32,397 nt of DNA from Candidatus Gastranaerophilales bacterium (GCA_944322975.1 CALUQS010000024.1:1-32397), one strand, 5' to 3'; positions 16,742 to 25,519 are shown, numbered from the stretch's first letter. The notes: a model not told the origin generated them from the letters alone. Numbers and translations: made by a program.

Positions 16742-18919
16742 GTGAATAGAAAATTACTTACAATTCTTTTATCAACTGTGTTAATGGCGGCAGCCACAAC
16801 AGCTTATGCTGCGGAAACTCTTGATGTTCCTCAGGATACATCGGATGTACAAACTGAAAGTGTTTCTGATGCAGATAATTCGTCTGGCGAAACAACAGGT
16901 ACAAAAAGAAAATGGTTCAATGTATTCTCTAAAAAAACAAAAACAGAGACACAAGCAGAGAAATCTGAAACCGGAAAAGACAGCGCTAACGAGCCGTCGC
17001 CGCAGTTAAAACATGAGCAGGCTGATGAGTTGCTGAATGATTCGGCTAAAGATGAAAATACAGATGTATCAAAGGAAGAACAACCTAAAAAATTCTTCTC
17101 AAGAGCGGAAAAAGCACCTGAGTCGGAGGATGAAGAGTCCGTTCAATCACAACAGCCGCAAGGTCCTACAACAGATGTCCTTGTAGACAGTGATTCTATG
17201 GAATATTTCCCCGAAAGACACGAATTTGAAGCAATAGGCAATGCAAAAGTTACCTTCCCAAGTGAAAACTCAATACTTTATGCGGATAAAATTATATTTA
17301 ACCACGATACAAATTATGTAAAAGGCTACGGGCATGTTGTGCTTGTAAAAGAAGACGAAAAAATTAACGGGGACTTTATACAGGTGGATTTAAACGAAGA
17401 AAACGCCTTGATGACTCACCCCGTGCTAAATCACATGGCTATTAAAATACGTGCTAAAACCGGTATCGTAAATGAAGCCCAAACAGAAGCCCTGGACGGT
17501 ATTGTGACGTTCAACGACAAAACACAGTTTAAATTTGTTTCCCGTCCCATTATGGGATTTCAAAATCCAATGATGGAAGAGGCTATACCACAAAACTTTT
17601 ATTTTAAAGAAAAATACGATAATAAATGGCGTTTAAAAGCTAAAACAATCATTATAGACAGCTACAAAGACCACGACGTCGCTACGCTTAAAAACGCTGA
17701 TATTTACATACAAAATACAAAACTCGGCTCTGCCGGCAATCTCAGACTGTTTACCAACAAAGAGCAGCAGTATATAGAAACAAATATGCTTGAACTCGGT
17801 TCTTTAAGAAACATCGGGGCATTTGTTTCTCCGGGCTGGGTATTTAAAGCTCCGTTTGGCTCCACATTAAAAGTCGGACCTGCTTTGACATACGGAGATG
17901 ATGAAATAGGTGTAGGAGCTCTGGCAAGATTTCTCAACGGAAACAACAGAACAGATTTTGGCTGGGCAAGTTCAAACGACAAATTTGTAGTCAGAGGGCG
18001 CCAGAGAATTACAGACAATTTAAGCCTGCAATACGGTATAAACTCATATATGAATAACGGTTTTATGGGCGGAAGAATGCCGGAATACGGGTTCCAGTTT
18101 GACCACAGAAAAACCTACCAGATTAAAGATTTGGGTGCGTCCTTCACAAACAGATTTATGGCCGGTTTTATGGAAGACTGGGGTAAACGTGATTTTTCAA
18201 CAACAAAATTTGCATGGCAAACCCAGACAAATAAATCATTTTTCAAATACAAAAATACTGAACGTAAATTTGGAATGGATTTTGGGCTTAGTGTTCAGTC
18301 TCACGTTGCGGCCTATGGTACAGGCGATACAATGGGTGTGTTAAGAGCAGGTCCTTATTTGAGAACCCAGTACAGATCATGGCAGCAGTATGTTGCATAT
18401 TATCAAGGCGGACAGGCAGGAGATTCTCCGTTTTATTTTGATAAAAACTTTTACGGTAAATCTAACATAGTCCTTGGGGAATCACTGAGAATCTGCAAAT
18501 ACCTTACATTAATGTATACAGCTACAATTGCTCTTGCCGATACTCCTAACGATAAAATGCTTCAGGAAAACAGATTCTGGGCGGCAATCGGCCCTGATGA
18601 CCTGAAATTTTTAATCGGATATGACGCATACAGACAAAATGCAACTATGGGGCTTATGCTGAATGTCGGTGCTGAAAATGCTGATATAGAATTCAGACGT
18701 CTTGTGCTTAATGACCCTCAGGCAATAGGACAACACGATAAAAAAGAAAAACAAAGACGTGAAGCCCAAAAGAAAAAGGACGAAGAAAAACAGAAAGAAA
18801 AAGAATCTGACCCGATGAATCGTTCTGTTAAAGATTATGAAGACTACAACCCGCAGTTCAATATGATGCCGGGAGGCGCTATTTTGCAGCCGTCTCTTAT
18901 CAGACCTCCGGGAATGTAG
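16742..18919 (+). CDS. lptD: LptD/OstA-like LPS-assembly outer-membrane protein
   Basis: LptD inserts LPS into the outer leaflet. The 725-residue protein starts at GTG with AAAGGTG upstream. It has a signal peptide (1-23, cut near AYA-AE), an acidic low-complexity linker (about 25-140) with two basic-aromatic patches (KWFNVFSKKTK, KKFFSRAEK), an OstA/LptA beta-jellyroll (about 145-255, DSMEYFPERHEFEAIGNAKV), and a beta-rich barrel region (about 300-680). The C-terminus has a charged Lys/Glu-rich stretch then a Pro/Met-rich end, which is unusual for LptD. The LptD identity rests on the OstA domain plus barrel; another OstA-family barrel protein is possible. LPS genes in the window support it. 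Confidence 0.7.
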   Translation: MNRKLLTILLSTVLMAAATTAYAAETLDVPQDTSDVQTESVSDADNSSGETTGTKRKWFNVFSKKTKTETQAEKSETGKDSANEPSPQLKHEQADELLNDSAKDENTDVSKEEQPKKFFSRAEKAPESEDEESVQSQQPQGPTTDVLVDSDSMEYFPERHEFEAIGNAKVTFPSENSILYADKIIFNHDTNYVKGYGHVVLVKEDEKINGDFIQVDLNEENALMTHPVLNHMAIKIRAKTGIVNEAQTEALDGIVTFNDKTQFKFVSRPIMGFQNPMMEEAIPQNFYFKEKYDNKWRLKAKTIIIDSYKDHDVATLKNADIYIQNTKLGSAGNLRLFTNKEQQYIETNMLELGSLRNIGAFVSPGWVFKAPFGSTLKVGPALTYGDDEIGVGALARFLNGNNRTDFGWASSNDKFVVRGRQRITDNLSLQYGINSYMNNGFMGGRMPEYGFQFDHRKTYQIKDLGASFTNRFMAGFMEDWGKRDFSTTKFAWQTQTNKSFFKYKNTERKFGMDFGLSVQSHVAAYGTGDTMGVLRAGPYLRTQYRSWQQYVAYYQGGQAGDSPFYFDKNFYGKSNIVLGESLRICKYLTLMYTATIALADTPNDKMLQENRFWAAIGPDDLKFLIGYDAYRQNATMGLMLNVGAENADIEFRRLVLNDPQAIGQHDKKEKQRREAQKKKDEEKQKEKESDPMNRSVKDYEDYNPQFNMMPGGAILQPSLIRPPGM

Positions 18920-18929
18920 TAAAAATATA

Positions 18930-18941
18930 CCCCCGCGGGGG
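18930..18941. repeat. 12-bp GC palindrome after the LptD-like gene
   Basis: CCCCCGCGGGGG is a perfect palindrome 11 nt past the stop codon, striking in AT-rich surroundings. It is not followed by a T run, so it is only a weak terminator candidate. Confidence 0.5.
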
Positions 18942-19090
18942 ACTGATATTTAATTTGAAACAATGTAATAATAAAAACAATGACAGGTGTCTGCAGGCTT
19001 TATTGTACTTTACTGAATTTGAGTAAAATTTTGTAGTATAATATAAAAAAATCAGACAAAAAATAAGATTTATAAGGGGAATAATTATAA

Positions 19091-19954
19091 ATGACTCTCA
19101 AAGATTGGTTTGAAACCAGAAAAGAAGAACAAATAGCGGCGCGTCCGGTAGACCCAAAAATAGATGATTATGTAGGCAAATTATGGGTCAAATGTTTTAA
19201 CTGTAACGCACAGCTGCCAAGAAAAGAACTTGAACATCATATGATGGTGTGTCCCGAATGCGGATATCATTTTAGAATCAATGCCAGAACACGAATTTCC
19301 CAGCTTTTTGATGAAGGGACTTTTGAAGAATATTTTACAAATATTTCACCGGCTGACCCTCTTGAATTTACCGATACAGAGCCTTATACCCAGCGTCAGC
19401 AAACAGCTAAAGCAAAAACAAACCTCAATGATGCTGTTATTACAGGTATCGGCAAGATTGAAGGCGAGCAGGTTGCCTGTGCAGTAATGGATTTTGAATA
19501 CATGGGCGGCTCAATGGGCAGTGTTGTCGGGGAAAAAGTTACAAGAATTATAGAAGAAGCTCTTTCTAAAAAACTTCCTGTCATTGCTGTTACTGCATCA
19601 GGCGGTGCGAGAATGCAAGAAAGCGCTCTATCTTTGATGCAAATGGCTAAAACCAGCTGTGCGGTTGCAAAACTTAACGAGGCAAAACTTTTGTATATAA
19701 ATGTTTTGACAGACCCTACCTATGGCGGTGTTACAGCCAGTTTCGGCACAATCGGCGACATAATTATTGCAGAACAGGGCGCAAGAATCGGTTTTGCAGG
19801 ACGCCGTGTTATTGAACAAACCATCAGACAAAAATTGCCGGCTGATTTTCAGACTGCGGAATATCTTATGAAACACGGACAAATTGACATGATAGCCAAA
19901 AGAAGCGAGTTAAAATCCTTGCTTGCAAAAATATTAAGGCTGCACAAACACTAA
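19091..19954 (+). CDS. accD: Acetyl-CoA carboxylase carboxyltransferase, beta subunit
   Basis: AccD with AccA transfers the carboxyl group from biotin-BCCP to acetyl-CoA, making malonyl-CoA for fatty acids. The 287-residue protein has the N-terminal four-cysteine zinc ribbon (Cys35, Cys38, Cys54, Cys57; VKCFNCNAQL and VCPECGYH). The crotonase-like core includes MDFEYMGGSMGSVVGEK, TASGGARMQESALSLMQMAKT and DPTYGGVTASFGTIGDI. Length and motifs are standard. AAGGGGA precedes the ATG. accA follows 51 nt downstream, an operon arrangement seen in many bacteria. Confidence 0.97.
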   Translation: MTLKDWFETRKEEQIAARPVDPKIDDYVGKLWVKCFNCNAQLPRKELEHHMMVCPECGYHFRINARTRISQLFDEGTFEEYFTNISPADPLEFTDTEPYTQRQQTAKAKTNLNDAVITGIGKIEGEQVACAVMDFEYMGGSMGSVVGEKVTRIIEEALSKKLPVIAVTASGGARMQESALSLMQMAKTSCAVAKLNEAKLLYINVLTDPTYGGVTASFGTIGDIIIAEQGARIGFAGRRVIEQTIRQKLPADFQTAEYLMKHGQIDMIAKRSELKSLLAKILRLHKH

Positions 19955-20005
19955 TTAAAAAGATGGCTGAAAAGAAGGCAAAAAGAGATTATTGGGGATT
20001 GGTAT

Positions 20006-20953
20006 ATGAAACTTGACTTTGAAAAACCTATAACAAAAATAGAAGAAAAAATAGAAGAACTTAGAAAAATGAGTGAAGAATCGGGAATGGATCTATCCAA
20101 AGAGATTGAAATTTTTGAACAACAATCTCACGAATATAAAAAAGAACTGTACGAAAACCTTAAACCGTCTCAAAAACTGCAAATCGCAAGACACCCCAAC
20201 CGTCCAAACTTTTTGGATTACATTAACCTTATAACAAACGATTTTGTAGAAATGCACGGCGACAGAGAAGGTACTGACGACAGGGCAATTATTGGCGGTG
20301 TTGCAAAAATTGATGACAAACCCGTTATGATTGTCGGTACGGTCAAAGGAAAAACAACAAAAGAAAACCTTGTCTACAATTTTGGTATGCCTCAGCCTGA
20401 GGGGTACAGAAAAGCTTTGAGACTTTTTGAACACGCAAACAGGTTTAACCTTCCGATAGTTACATTGATTGACACTCCGGGTGCATATCCTGGTATAAAA
20501 GCCGAGGAACATGCTCAGGGTATTGCTATTGCTGTAAATTTAAAAGAAATGGCAAAACTTGAGGTTCCGGTTATTGCTATTATTACAGGTGAAGGTTGTT
20601 CAGGCGGAGCTTTAGGGCTTGCTGTGGCAAATAAGGTTTTAGTTTTGGAACACGCTTATTATACCGTCATTTCTCCGGAAGGCTGTGCGTCAATTCTCTG
20701 GCGCGACGCTGCTAAAGCACCTGAAGCAGCTGAGGCATTAAAAATTACAGGACCGGATTTGTTAAAATACAATATAATAGACGGTATTGTAAAAGAGCCG
20801 TTAGGCGGTGCACATTATGATTATGAGGCAATGGGCGAAGAGCTTAAAAAAGAAATCTTAAAAGCTATTGACGAGTATAAAGATATGACACCTCAGCAGC
20901 TTAAAGATGACAGATATTCTAAATTCAGACGTATGGGCGTATTTAATGCGTAA
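20006..20953 (+). CDS. accA: Acetyl-CoA carboxylase carboxyltransferase, alpha subunit
   Basis: AccA completes the carboxyltransferase heterotetramer with AccD. The 315-residue protein shows the N-terminal helical region (FEKPITKIEEKIEELRK) and QIARHPNRPNFLDYI, FVEMHGDREGTDDRAIIGG and YNFGMPQPEGYRKALRL. The core has LIDTPGAYPGIKAEEHAQGIAI, TGEGCSGGALGLAV and VISPEGCASILW. Length is normal and no key residue is missing. GGGGAT lies upstream of the ATG. The structured repeat-like element begins six bases after its stop codon. Confidence 0.97.
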   Translation: MKLDFEKPITKIEEKIEELRKMSEESGMDLSKEIEIFEQQSHEYKKELYENLKPSQKLQIARHPNRPNFLDYINLITNDFVEMHGDREGTDDRAIIGGVAKIDDKPVMIVGTVKGKTTKENLVYNFGMPQPEGYRKALRLFEHANRFNLPIVTLIDTPGAYPGIKAEEHAQGIAIAVNLKEMAKLEVPVIAIITGEGCSGGALGLAVANKVLVLEHAYYTVISPEGCASILWRDAAKAPEAAEALKITGPDLLKYNIIDGIVKEPLGGAHYDYEAMGEELKKEILKAIDEYKDMTPQQLKDDRYSKFRRMGVFNA

Positions 20954-21112
20954 GCTATGTGTGAAGGCCCGGCGGAGTCCGCTAAATCGGACAACAAAAA
21001 GCCGCAACCGTTCGATAGCGACGTAGGATAATCGAGCCGGTGGTAACGTTACGAACAAAAGGCGAGATATCCGAAGGAGCCAAAACCTAGCCGTATAGAG
21101 GTTTGCAGAGCT
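20954..21112 (+). repeat. Structured intergenic element related to the groESL repeat
   Basis: GTGTGAA (20959-20965) and GCAACCGTTC (21004-21013), the same two end motifs as in the 67-bp repeats, flank a 38-nt interior. Directly inside them GGC (20966-20968) pairs with GCC (21001-21003). The interior holds a GTCCG/CGGAC hairpin (20977-20981, 20988-20992). Further features are CCGGC/GCCGG (20969-20973, 21036-21040), TTCGAT/ATCGAG (21011-21016, 21031-21036), a GTAACGTTAC palindrome (21043-21052) and a CAAAACCT/AGGTTTG hairpin (21081-21105). A 24-codon frame at 20957-21031 is not supported as a gene. GC is higher than the surroundings. Confidence 0.6.
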
Positions 21113-21135
21113 TTTAGAACTTAAGGAGCAGCATA

Positions 21136-22050
21136 TTGAAAGATTATTTTGAAGTTTCAGTAAAAATTAATCCCTGTGCAATTGAGCTTGTCACAGAGAT
21201 TTTCTTTGAACGCTTTGAGTGTGAAGGTGTCGTTCAAGCAGAAGAAAAGTATAAAGATTTAGAACTGATTGAAACAACAAATAATATTGCCAAAGGTTAT
21301 ATAAAATATGAAGAAGAAGATTTTTCTCTTCAAGAAATCCAGAAAATTTTTGACCACGCAAAAGAAGAGTTAAAAGAAGAAGGTTTTACCGATGAAGAAT
21401 TAGGCGAATGGAGTGTTTCTGCAAAGAAAATAATACAGCAGGACTGGTCAAAAAAATGGAAAGAGCACTGGAAACCTACAAAAGCCTCGGAACATGTTGT
21501 AATATGTCCTTCATGGGAAGAATGCGCAAAAAAAGATGATGAAGTTTTGATAACTCTTGATCCGGGTTCTGCTTTTGGTACCGGTACGCATGCTACAACC
21601 CAGCTTTGTATACAGGCAATCGAAAAATATGTAAAAAAAGGATACGATGTTGCTGATATTGGCACAGGTTCAGGTATTCTTGCTATTACTGCAGTAAAAT
21701 TCGGCGCCGGTCATGTAATGGCGATTGATAATGACCCTCTGGTCATAGATGTTGCAAAGGACAATGCCCAGATAAACGGAGTGTTTAATAAAATTGATTT
21801 TATGCCTGCAACTGCTGATATGCTTACTCAGCAGTATGACTTTGTTTGCGCAAATATTTTACACAACATTCTTGCTGAAATAATGGGCGATTTAAAAAAT
21901 ATTATGAAACCGCATTCATATATGGTTATGAGCGGAATACTGGATGAAAAAAAACAAATAGTTATCGATTCTGCTAACGAACATAACCTGAAAGTTATAG
22001 AAATCTTACAGCAGGAGCAATGGATTGCCATAGTTGCACAAAAAGTCTGA
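21136..22050 (+). CDS. prmA: Ribosomal protein L11 methyltransferase PrmA
   Basis: PrmA trimethylates ribosomal protein L11 using S-adenosylmethionine. The 304-residue protein starts at TTG 21136, supported by AAGGAG ending 7 nt upstream and by the family-like first residues (KDYFEVSVKINPCAIELV). The N-terminal L11-recognition domain (about 1-100) leads to QDWSKKWKEHWKPT and LDPGSAFGTGTHATTQLC. The Rossmann methyltransferase core follows: YDVADIGTGSGILAI, MAIDNDPLVIDVA, and the CANILHNILAEI motif near the active site. Length is standard. It is convergent with the sigma factor gene. Confidence 0.95.
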   Translation: MKDYFEVSVKINPCAIELVTEIFFERFECEGVVQAEEKYKDLELIETTNNIAKGYIKYEEEDFSLQEIQKIFDHAKEELKEEGFTDEELGEWSVSAKKIIQQDWSKKWKEHWKPTKASEHVVICPSWEECAKKDDEVLITLDPGSAFGTGTHATTQLCIQAIEKYVKKGYDVADIGTGSGILAITAVKFGAGHVMAIDNDPLVIDVAKDNAQINGVFNKIDFMPATADMLTQQYDFVCANILHNILAEIMGDLKNIMKPHSYMVMSGILDEKKQIVIDSANEHNLKVIEILQQEQWIAIVAQKV

Positions 22051-22099
22051 TTTGTTTGCAGTCTTTTTAATATGAACGTTAAAATTTTTTAAACTGACA

Positions 22100-22735
22100 T
22101 TATATTAAATGGTTTTTTTCAAGCTCTTTTTTTATTTTATTTAATCCTGCCTGAATAATTCTGGAAATACGTGACGGTGAAATATTAAAATCTTCGGATA
22201 ATTCTCTTAATTTTTTATCTTGAAAAAATTTTGCTTCAATAAGTTCGCGCTCTCTTTGCGGAATTTTTTTCATAGCTTCTTTTATTGCTTCACTCATTTC
22301 ATGAAAATCTGCAAGTTCTGCCGGCGTTTTTGCTGTGTCCCTGATTTGCGTCGGGTTTTCGGCTTCTGCCATTTCATCAATAGAGAGTATGGTTTTGTAT
22401 ACAGCTTCTCTGATATCTTCATGTATTGTCCGGTCATCATCAGAGGCGGCCGGATTTTCTTGTTTTGTTCTCTGAGAATACCATTTATATCTTCTTCTTA
22501 CTTCGTTTCTTATGGCCCATTTAATGGCGGTAGATACATAAGAATTGTTATAATGGGTCATATCCGAAGTAGAACACAGATGATGTACAACCTGAGTTCC
22601 TATATTAACGAGTTCTGAAAAATCTATAAGATAAGAGGAAGAGAGCTTTTTAAACTCAATTTTGGCAATGGTTTCTATAAGTTCGTTATATTCTAACAGA
22701 CTTTTTCTTATAGCAGCCCTTGTACTGATGTCCAT
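22100..22735 (-). CDS. Sigma-70 family factor, FliA/sigma-28-like
   Basis: The 211-residue protein has an alternative sigma factor layout. Region 2 (about 30-105) has SELVNIGTQVVHHLC and YVSTAIKWAIRNEVRRRYKWYSQR. A linker or reduced region 3 (about 110-150) follows, then region 4 (about 155-207) with IPQRERELIEAKFFQDKKLRELSEDFNISPSRISRIIQAGL. The SPSRISRI recognition helix resembles FliA-type factors (usually SESRVSQI). Flagellar genes lie 7 kb away, so a flagellar or motility role is plausible, but a general-stress sigma factor cannot be excluded. The ATG has no strong Shine-Dalgarno; the extended -10 promoter lies 18 nt upstream. Confidence 0.75.
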   Translation of the reverse strand: MDISTRAAIRKSLLEYNELIETIAKIEFKKLSSSYLIDFSELVNIGTQVVHHLCSTSDMTHYNNSYVSTAIKWAIRNEVRRRYKWYSQRTKQENPAASDDDRTIHEDIREAVYKTILSIDEMAEAENPTQIRDTAKTPAELADFHEMSEAIKEAMKKIPQRERELIEAKFFQDKKLRELSEDFNISPSRISRIIQAGLNKIKKELEKNHLI

Positions 22736-22753
22736 TTCAACTCGCTTTTTGGT

Positions 22754-22781
22754 ATTATATCAATGCAAACCTTTATACCAA
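22754..22781 (-). promoter_or_regulatory. Promoter of the FliA-type sigma factor gene
   Basis: On the minus strand TTGGTA (22781-22776), a 16-nt spacer ending TGA, then TATAAT (22759-22754). The TGA forms an extended -10. The leader would be only about 11 nt. Confidence 0.6.
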
Positions 22782-22900
22782 TATTCTAAATTAAAAATAT
22801 TTAACTGTAAAATAATTATAAACTTTTGTAATTGTTTATTAAAAATTTGGCAATATTCACTGTTTGTATCACTTATTAAATTTAAGTGAAAGGAAATTTT

Positions 22901-24928
22901 ATGGAAGTGTCATTTTACGGTAGTAATTTTGTCCCCAAAAAACCGGATAAAAACAATAAAGACTCTAATAAGACTCATACAACAGCGCCTTCTGCTGTAC
23001 AAAAAGCTGTTTCAAAGGCCAAAACCGGGGCAATTATCGGTTTGTTTCTTCTCCCTTCTCTCGGGATAGTCAATAAGTGTTCACAAAACAATGACCCTAA
23101 TAAAATTATAATAGTTGATGCGCCTGTCGATACGACAGAACGAGAAAAATATATAGAAACAACAGACGCAACATTTTATACGGTAAAATCAGGAGACACC
23201 CCTGCCGGTATTGCAAAAAAACACGGTATATCAACAAGAAGACTGCTTGCACAAAACGGTTTAACCGGAAAATCCGTTATTTATCCAAAAGACACTCTGT
23301 TGATTCCTCAGGCTTATCAAGCCAGGAATATTGAATCATTAAAGGATATCGAAAAAATGTCAGGTTTAGGGCAAGATTACCTGAATACCTTAATAGAGTT
23401 TGAACAGTTCAGAAATACTGTTTATAAAGACAGAAATAAAAACGAAACAATCGGTATAGGCCATCTTGTTAAAAGTGATGAGCGTGCGCTATACAGAGGC
23501 AAAACTCTTTCAGACGAACAGGTTTATACTCTTCTTGCACAGGATATTTTGGATATTCAGGCTGATTTAAAAACAGTTATAAACGAACAGGCATACAATA
23601 ATATGCCTTCCCGTCTTAAAGAATCTGTCTTTGACCTGGCTTTTAATAAAGGTATAGGCGCAATAAGTGACAATGACAGACTTTTAACTGCTCTTAATAA
23701 TGAAGATTATGTTAACGCTGTTGCAAATTTGACGCAGGATTATTCGGTTGTTAAAAACGCAAAAGGCGAAAAAGTTCAAAAACCGGCAGCGGGTTTGAGT
23801 AAACGCCGTTTATACGACATAACAAATGCCTCTGAAATTTTTAAAAATTCAATGCCTGATGTTGTTGCTGATTCGGCAAGGGCTGTTTATGAAAGAGGTT
23901 TAAAATACCTTGAAGCAGAAAAAAACAGAGGAGAAATCTCTGCTCAGGCTTATCCTAATGTGCTTAAAGAATACAAAAACCTTATCTATGAATGGTCAAA
24001 AGGTAAAATCGGAGAAAAAGACGGGCAGCAAACTAAAAAAACATCCCCGCAAACAGAAACCATACAAACCTCTCCTTCTAAATCAACAGACAGTTCAAAA
24101 ACAATTTATGTGAACGGTCAAAAAACAAACTGGACGGTTAATTCTCTGCACGATGACTGGCAAAAAACAGCAAAAAGGCAGTTAAGATATGTAAAACGAC
24201 CCATGCCCGAAGTTGATAAAAACGGCAACATTACCGCGTATGTTAAAGTTTTTAACCCTACGGGCAAAGGCAAGCTCAGCGGCAATACAATTATTGTAAA
24301 CCCCGGGCATGGCGGTGCAATGAACTATAAAGAAGAAGACGGAACACTTAATGTAAATTTTGACCCCGGAACAAGTAATGCTGTTATGAGTAAAAAGAAT
24401 AAAAATCTTGAAACTACTAATTTTATAGGTAATGGCGGAAAATCTCTAGAAGAATGGGTAGTAAACCAGAGAATAGCAGACGAACTTGTTGAAAAAATAA
24501 ACAAAGAAGGCGCTAAAGTAATATACGTCCAAGGTTCTGTATACAGCGCAATGAAGGCAATAAGAAACCTTCAAAAACAGGAAAAAATAGATATGATTGT
24601 CAGTTTGCACAGCAATTCAAGCGGCGGCAAAAGAGGAATCCATGTCTATGCAAACAACCGCGGCGGACTCGACAAACAAGATGATGCAGTTGCGCTGACC
24701 ATAGTTGATAAACTTAACGAACACAGCTGGTTTAAAGGTATTACAGAGAAAAAATCAAAATCTCTCGGTGTACTTTCTTCGAGCGCAACAAAAACTTCTC
24801 CGGTTCCGGGTGTTTTAATTGAAACAGGTGATTTAAAAAATAAAGATGACGTTGCTAACTTGAACTCACGAAACTTTAAAAGCCTTTTGGTGGAAGGAAT
24901 ACTTGAAGGCATAAAAGATTGTATTTAG
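22901..24928 (+). CDS. Multidomain peptidoglycan hydrolase: LysM, GH24 muramidase, Amidase_3
   Basis: The 675-residue protein appears to carry two wall-cutting activities. A hydrophobic segment (about 43-58) anchors it or exports it. A LysM domain binds glycan (about 88-137, YTVKSGDTPAGIAKKHGIS). A GH24 lysozyme-like domain follows (about 150-310) with catalytic Glu168 in EFEQFRNTVYKD, TIGIGH, and AFNKGIG. After a Thr/Ser-rich linker comes an Amidase_3 domain (about 460-675) with zinc ligands His470 (NPGHGG), Glu517/518 (EEWVVN) and His570 (SLHSN), and catalytic Glu641 (IETGDLKN). I start at ATG 22901 because AAAGGA lies 6 nt upstream; an in-frame GTG at 22886 lacks a ribosome site. The gene is divergent from the sigma factor gene and stands alone. 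Confidence 0.9.
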   Translation: MEVSFYGSNFVPKKPDKNNKDSNKTHTTAPSAVQKAVSKAKTGAIIGLFLLPSLGIVNKCSQNNDPNKIIIVDAPVDTTEREKYIETTDATFYTVKSGDTPAGIAKKHGISTRRLLAQNGLTGKSVIYPKDTLLIPQAYQARNIESLKDIEKMSGLGQDYLNTLIEFEQFRNTVYKDRNKNETIGIGHLVKSDERALYRGKTLSDEQVYTLLAQDILDIQADLKTVINEQAYNNMPSRLKESVFDLAFNKGIGAISDNDRLLTALNNEDYVNAVANLTQDYSVVKNAKGEKVQKPAAGLSKRRLYDITNASEIFKNSMPDVVADSARAVYERGLKYLEAEKNRGEISAQAYPNVLKEYKNLIYEWSKGKIGEKDGQQTKKTSPQTETIQTSPSKSTDSSKTIYVNGQKTNWTVNSLHDDWQKTAKRQLRYVKRPMPEVDKNGNITAYVKVFNPTGKGKLSGNTIIVNPGHGGAMNYKEEDGTLNVNFDPGTSNAVMSKKNKNLETTNFIGNGGKSLEEWVVNQRIADELVEKINKEGAKVIYVQGSVYSAMKAIRNLQKQEKIDMIVSLHSNSSGGKRGIHVYANNRGGLDKQDDAVALTIVDKLNEHSWFKGITEKKSKSLGVLSSSATKTSPVPGVLIETGDLKNKDDVANLNSRNFKSLLVEGILEGIKDCI

Positions 24929-25168
24929 TTAACATTTTATAACTTAGTGCAATGCGCTAAATAAATTATTTATATAGTTTTGATAAAATGTTAAGTTTTG
25001 TTAATCTTTGAATTGACTCTATAGAGCCGGTTTAAGAATTTTATATATATTTTGTAGATAAATTTTAGCAATAATTTATTTCAAAAATACTTTATATAAG
25101 AGTAAGGATTAACAAGTCCAAAACCTAAACCACATAAGAGATTACATAACATATTGGAGGAATAAAAT

Positions 25169-25357
25169 ATGGCTAGAGTTTTAATTTCAATGCCCGAAGA
25201 ATTTTTAAACAAAATTGATGGAGTTGCTCAGGACGAAAACCGCACAAGAAGCGAGCTTATTCGTGAAGCACTCAGAACATATATTCACAAACAAAAAGTA
25301 AGAGAAAACTCACTGGCAACAAAAAATGCCAACATCTTAGAAGCATTGCTTGACTAG
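25169..25357 (+). CDS. Ribbon-helix-helix (CopG/MetJ type) DNA-binding protein
   Basis: The 62-residue protein matches the ribbon-helix-helix fold: a beta strand RVLISMPEEFLNKIDGVA, then the helix-turn-helix part ENRTRSELIREALRTYIHK. These proteins bind DNA as dimers and act as repressors or as antitoxins. No toxin gene adjoins it, so a stand-alone regulator is more likely. GGAGGA precedes the ATG. The 240-nt region upstream (24929-25168) is AT-rich and shows no gene. A 130-nt 3' region and a strong terminator follow. Its target is unknown. Confidence 0.85.
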   Translation: MARVLISMPEEFLNKIDGVAQDENRTRSELIREALRTYIHKQKVRENSLATKNANILEALLD

Positions 25358-25488
25358 TAACAAATAATACATATGGATAAAACAATTCGGGGATAATTAA
25401 AACAACGGCAAAATCGGACTAATAGGGTAATATAAAAACTAGACTGGACTAAAATAAAAAAATTAGGCAATACTGGATTTGGGGATTT

Positions 25489-25519
25489 AAAAAACTGACG
25501 CATAATGCGTCAGTTTTTT
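25489..25519 (+). terminator. Terminator of the ribbon-helix-helix gene
   Basis: CTGACGCA (25495-25502) pairs with TGCGTCAG (25506-25513) around a 3-nt loop, with an A run before and six T after. The 130 nt between the gene and this hairpin hold no supportable gene but contain similar short blocks (TCGGGGATAATTAAA, TTGGGGATTTAAA) and could form a small RNA. Confidence 0.92.

Noticed and set aside
20957-21031. 24-codon frame after accA
   Set aside because: It lies inside the structured element; the related groESL copies do not keep the frame, and no ribosome site precedes it.
22040-22068. Terminator after prmA
   Set aside because: AAAAAG/CTTTTT could pair weakly, but the stem is almost all A-T and has no firm core.
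22886-22900. GTG start for the multidomain hydrolase
   Set aside because: It overlaps the AAAGGA that serves the ATG at 22901 and has no ribosome site of its own.
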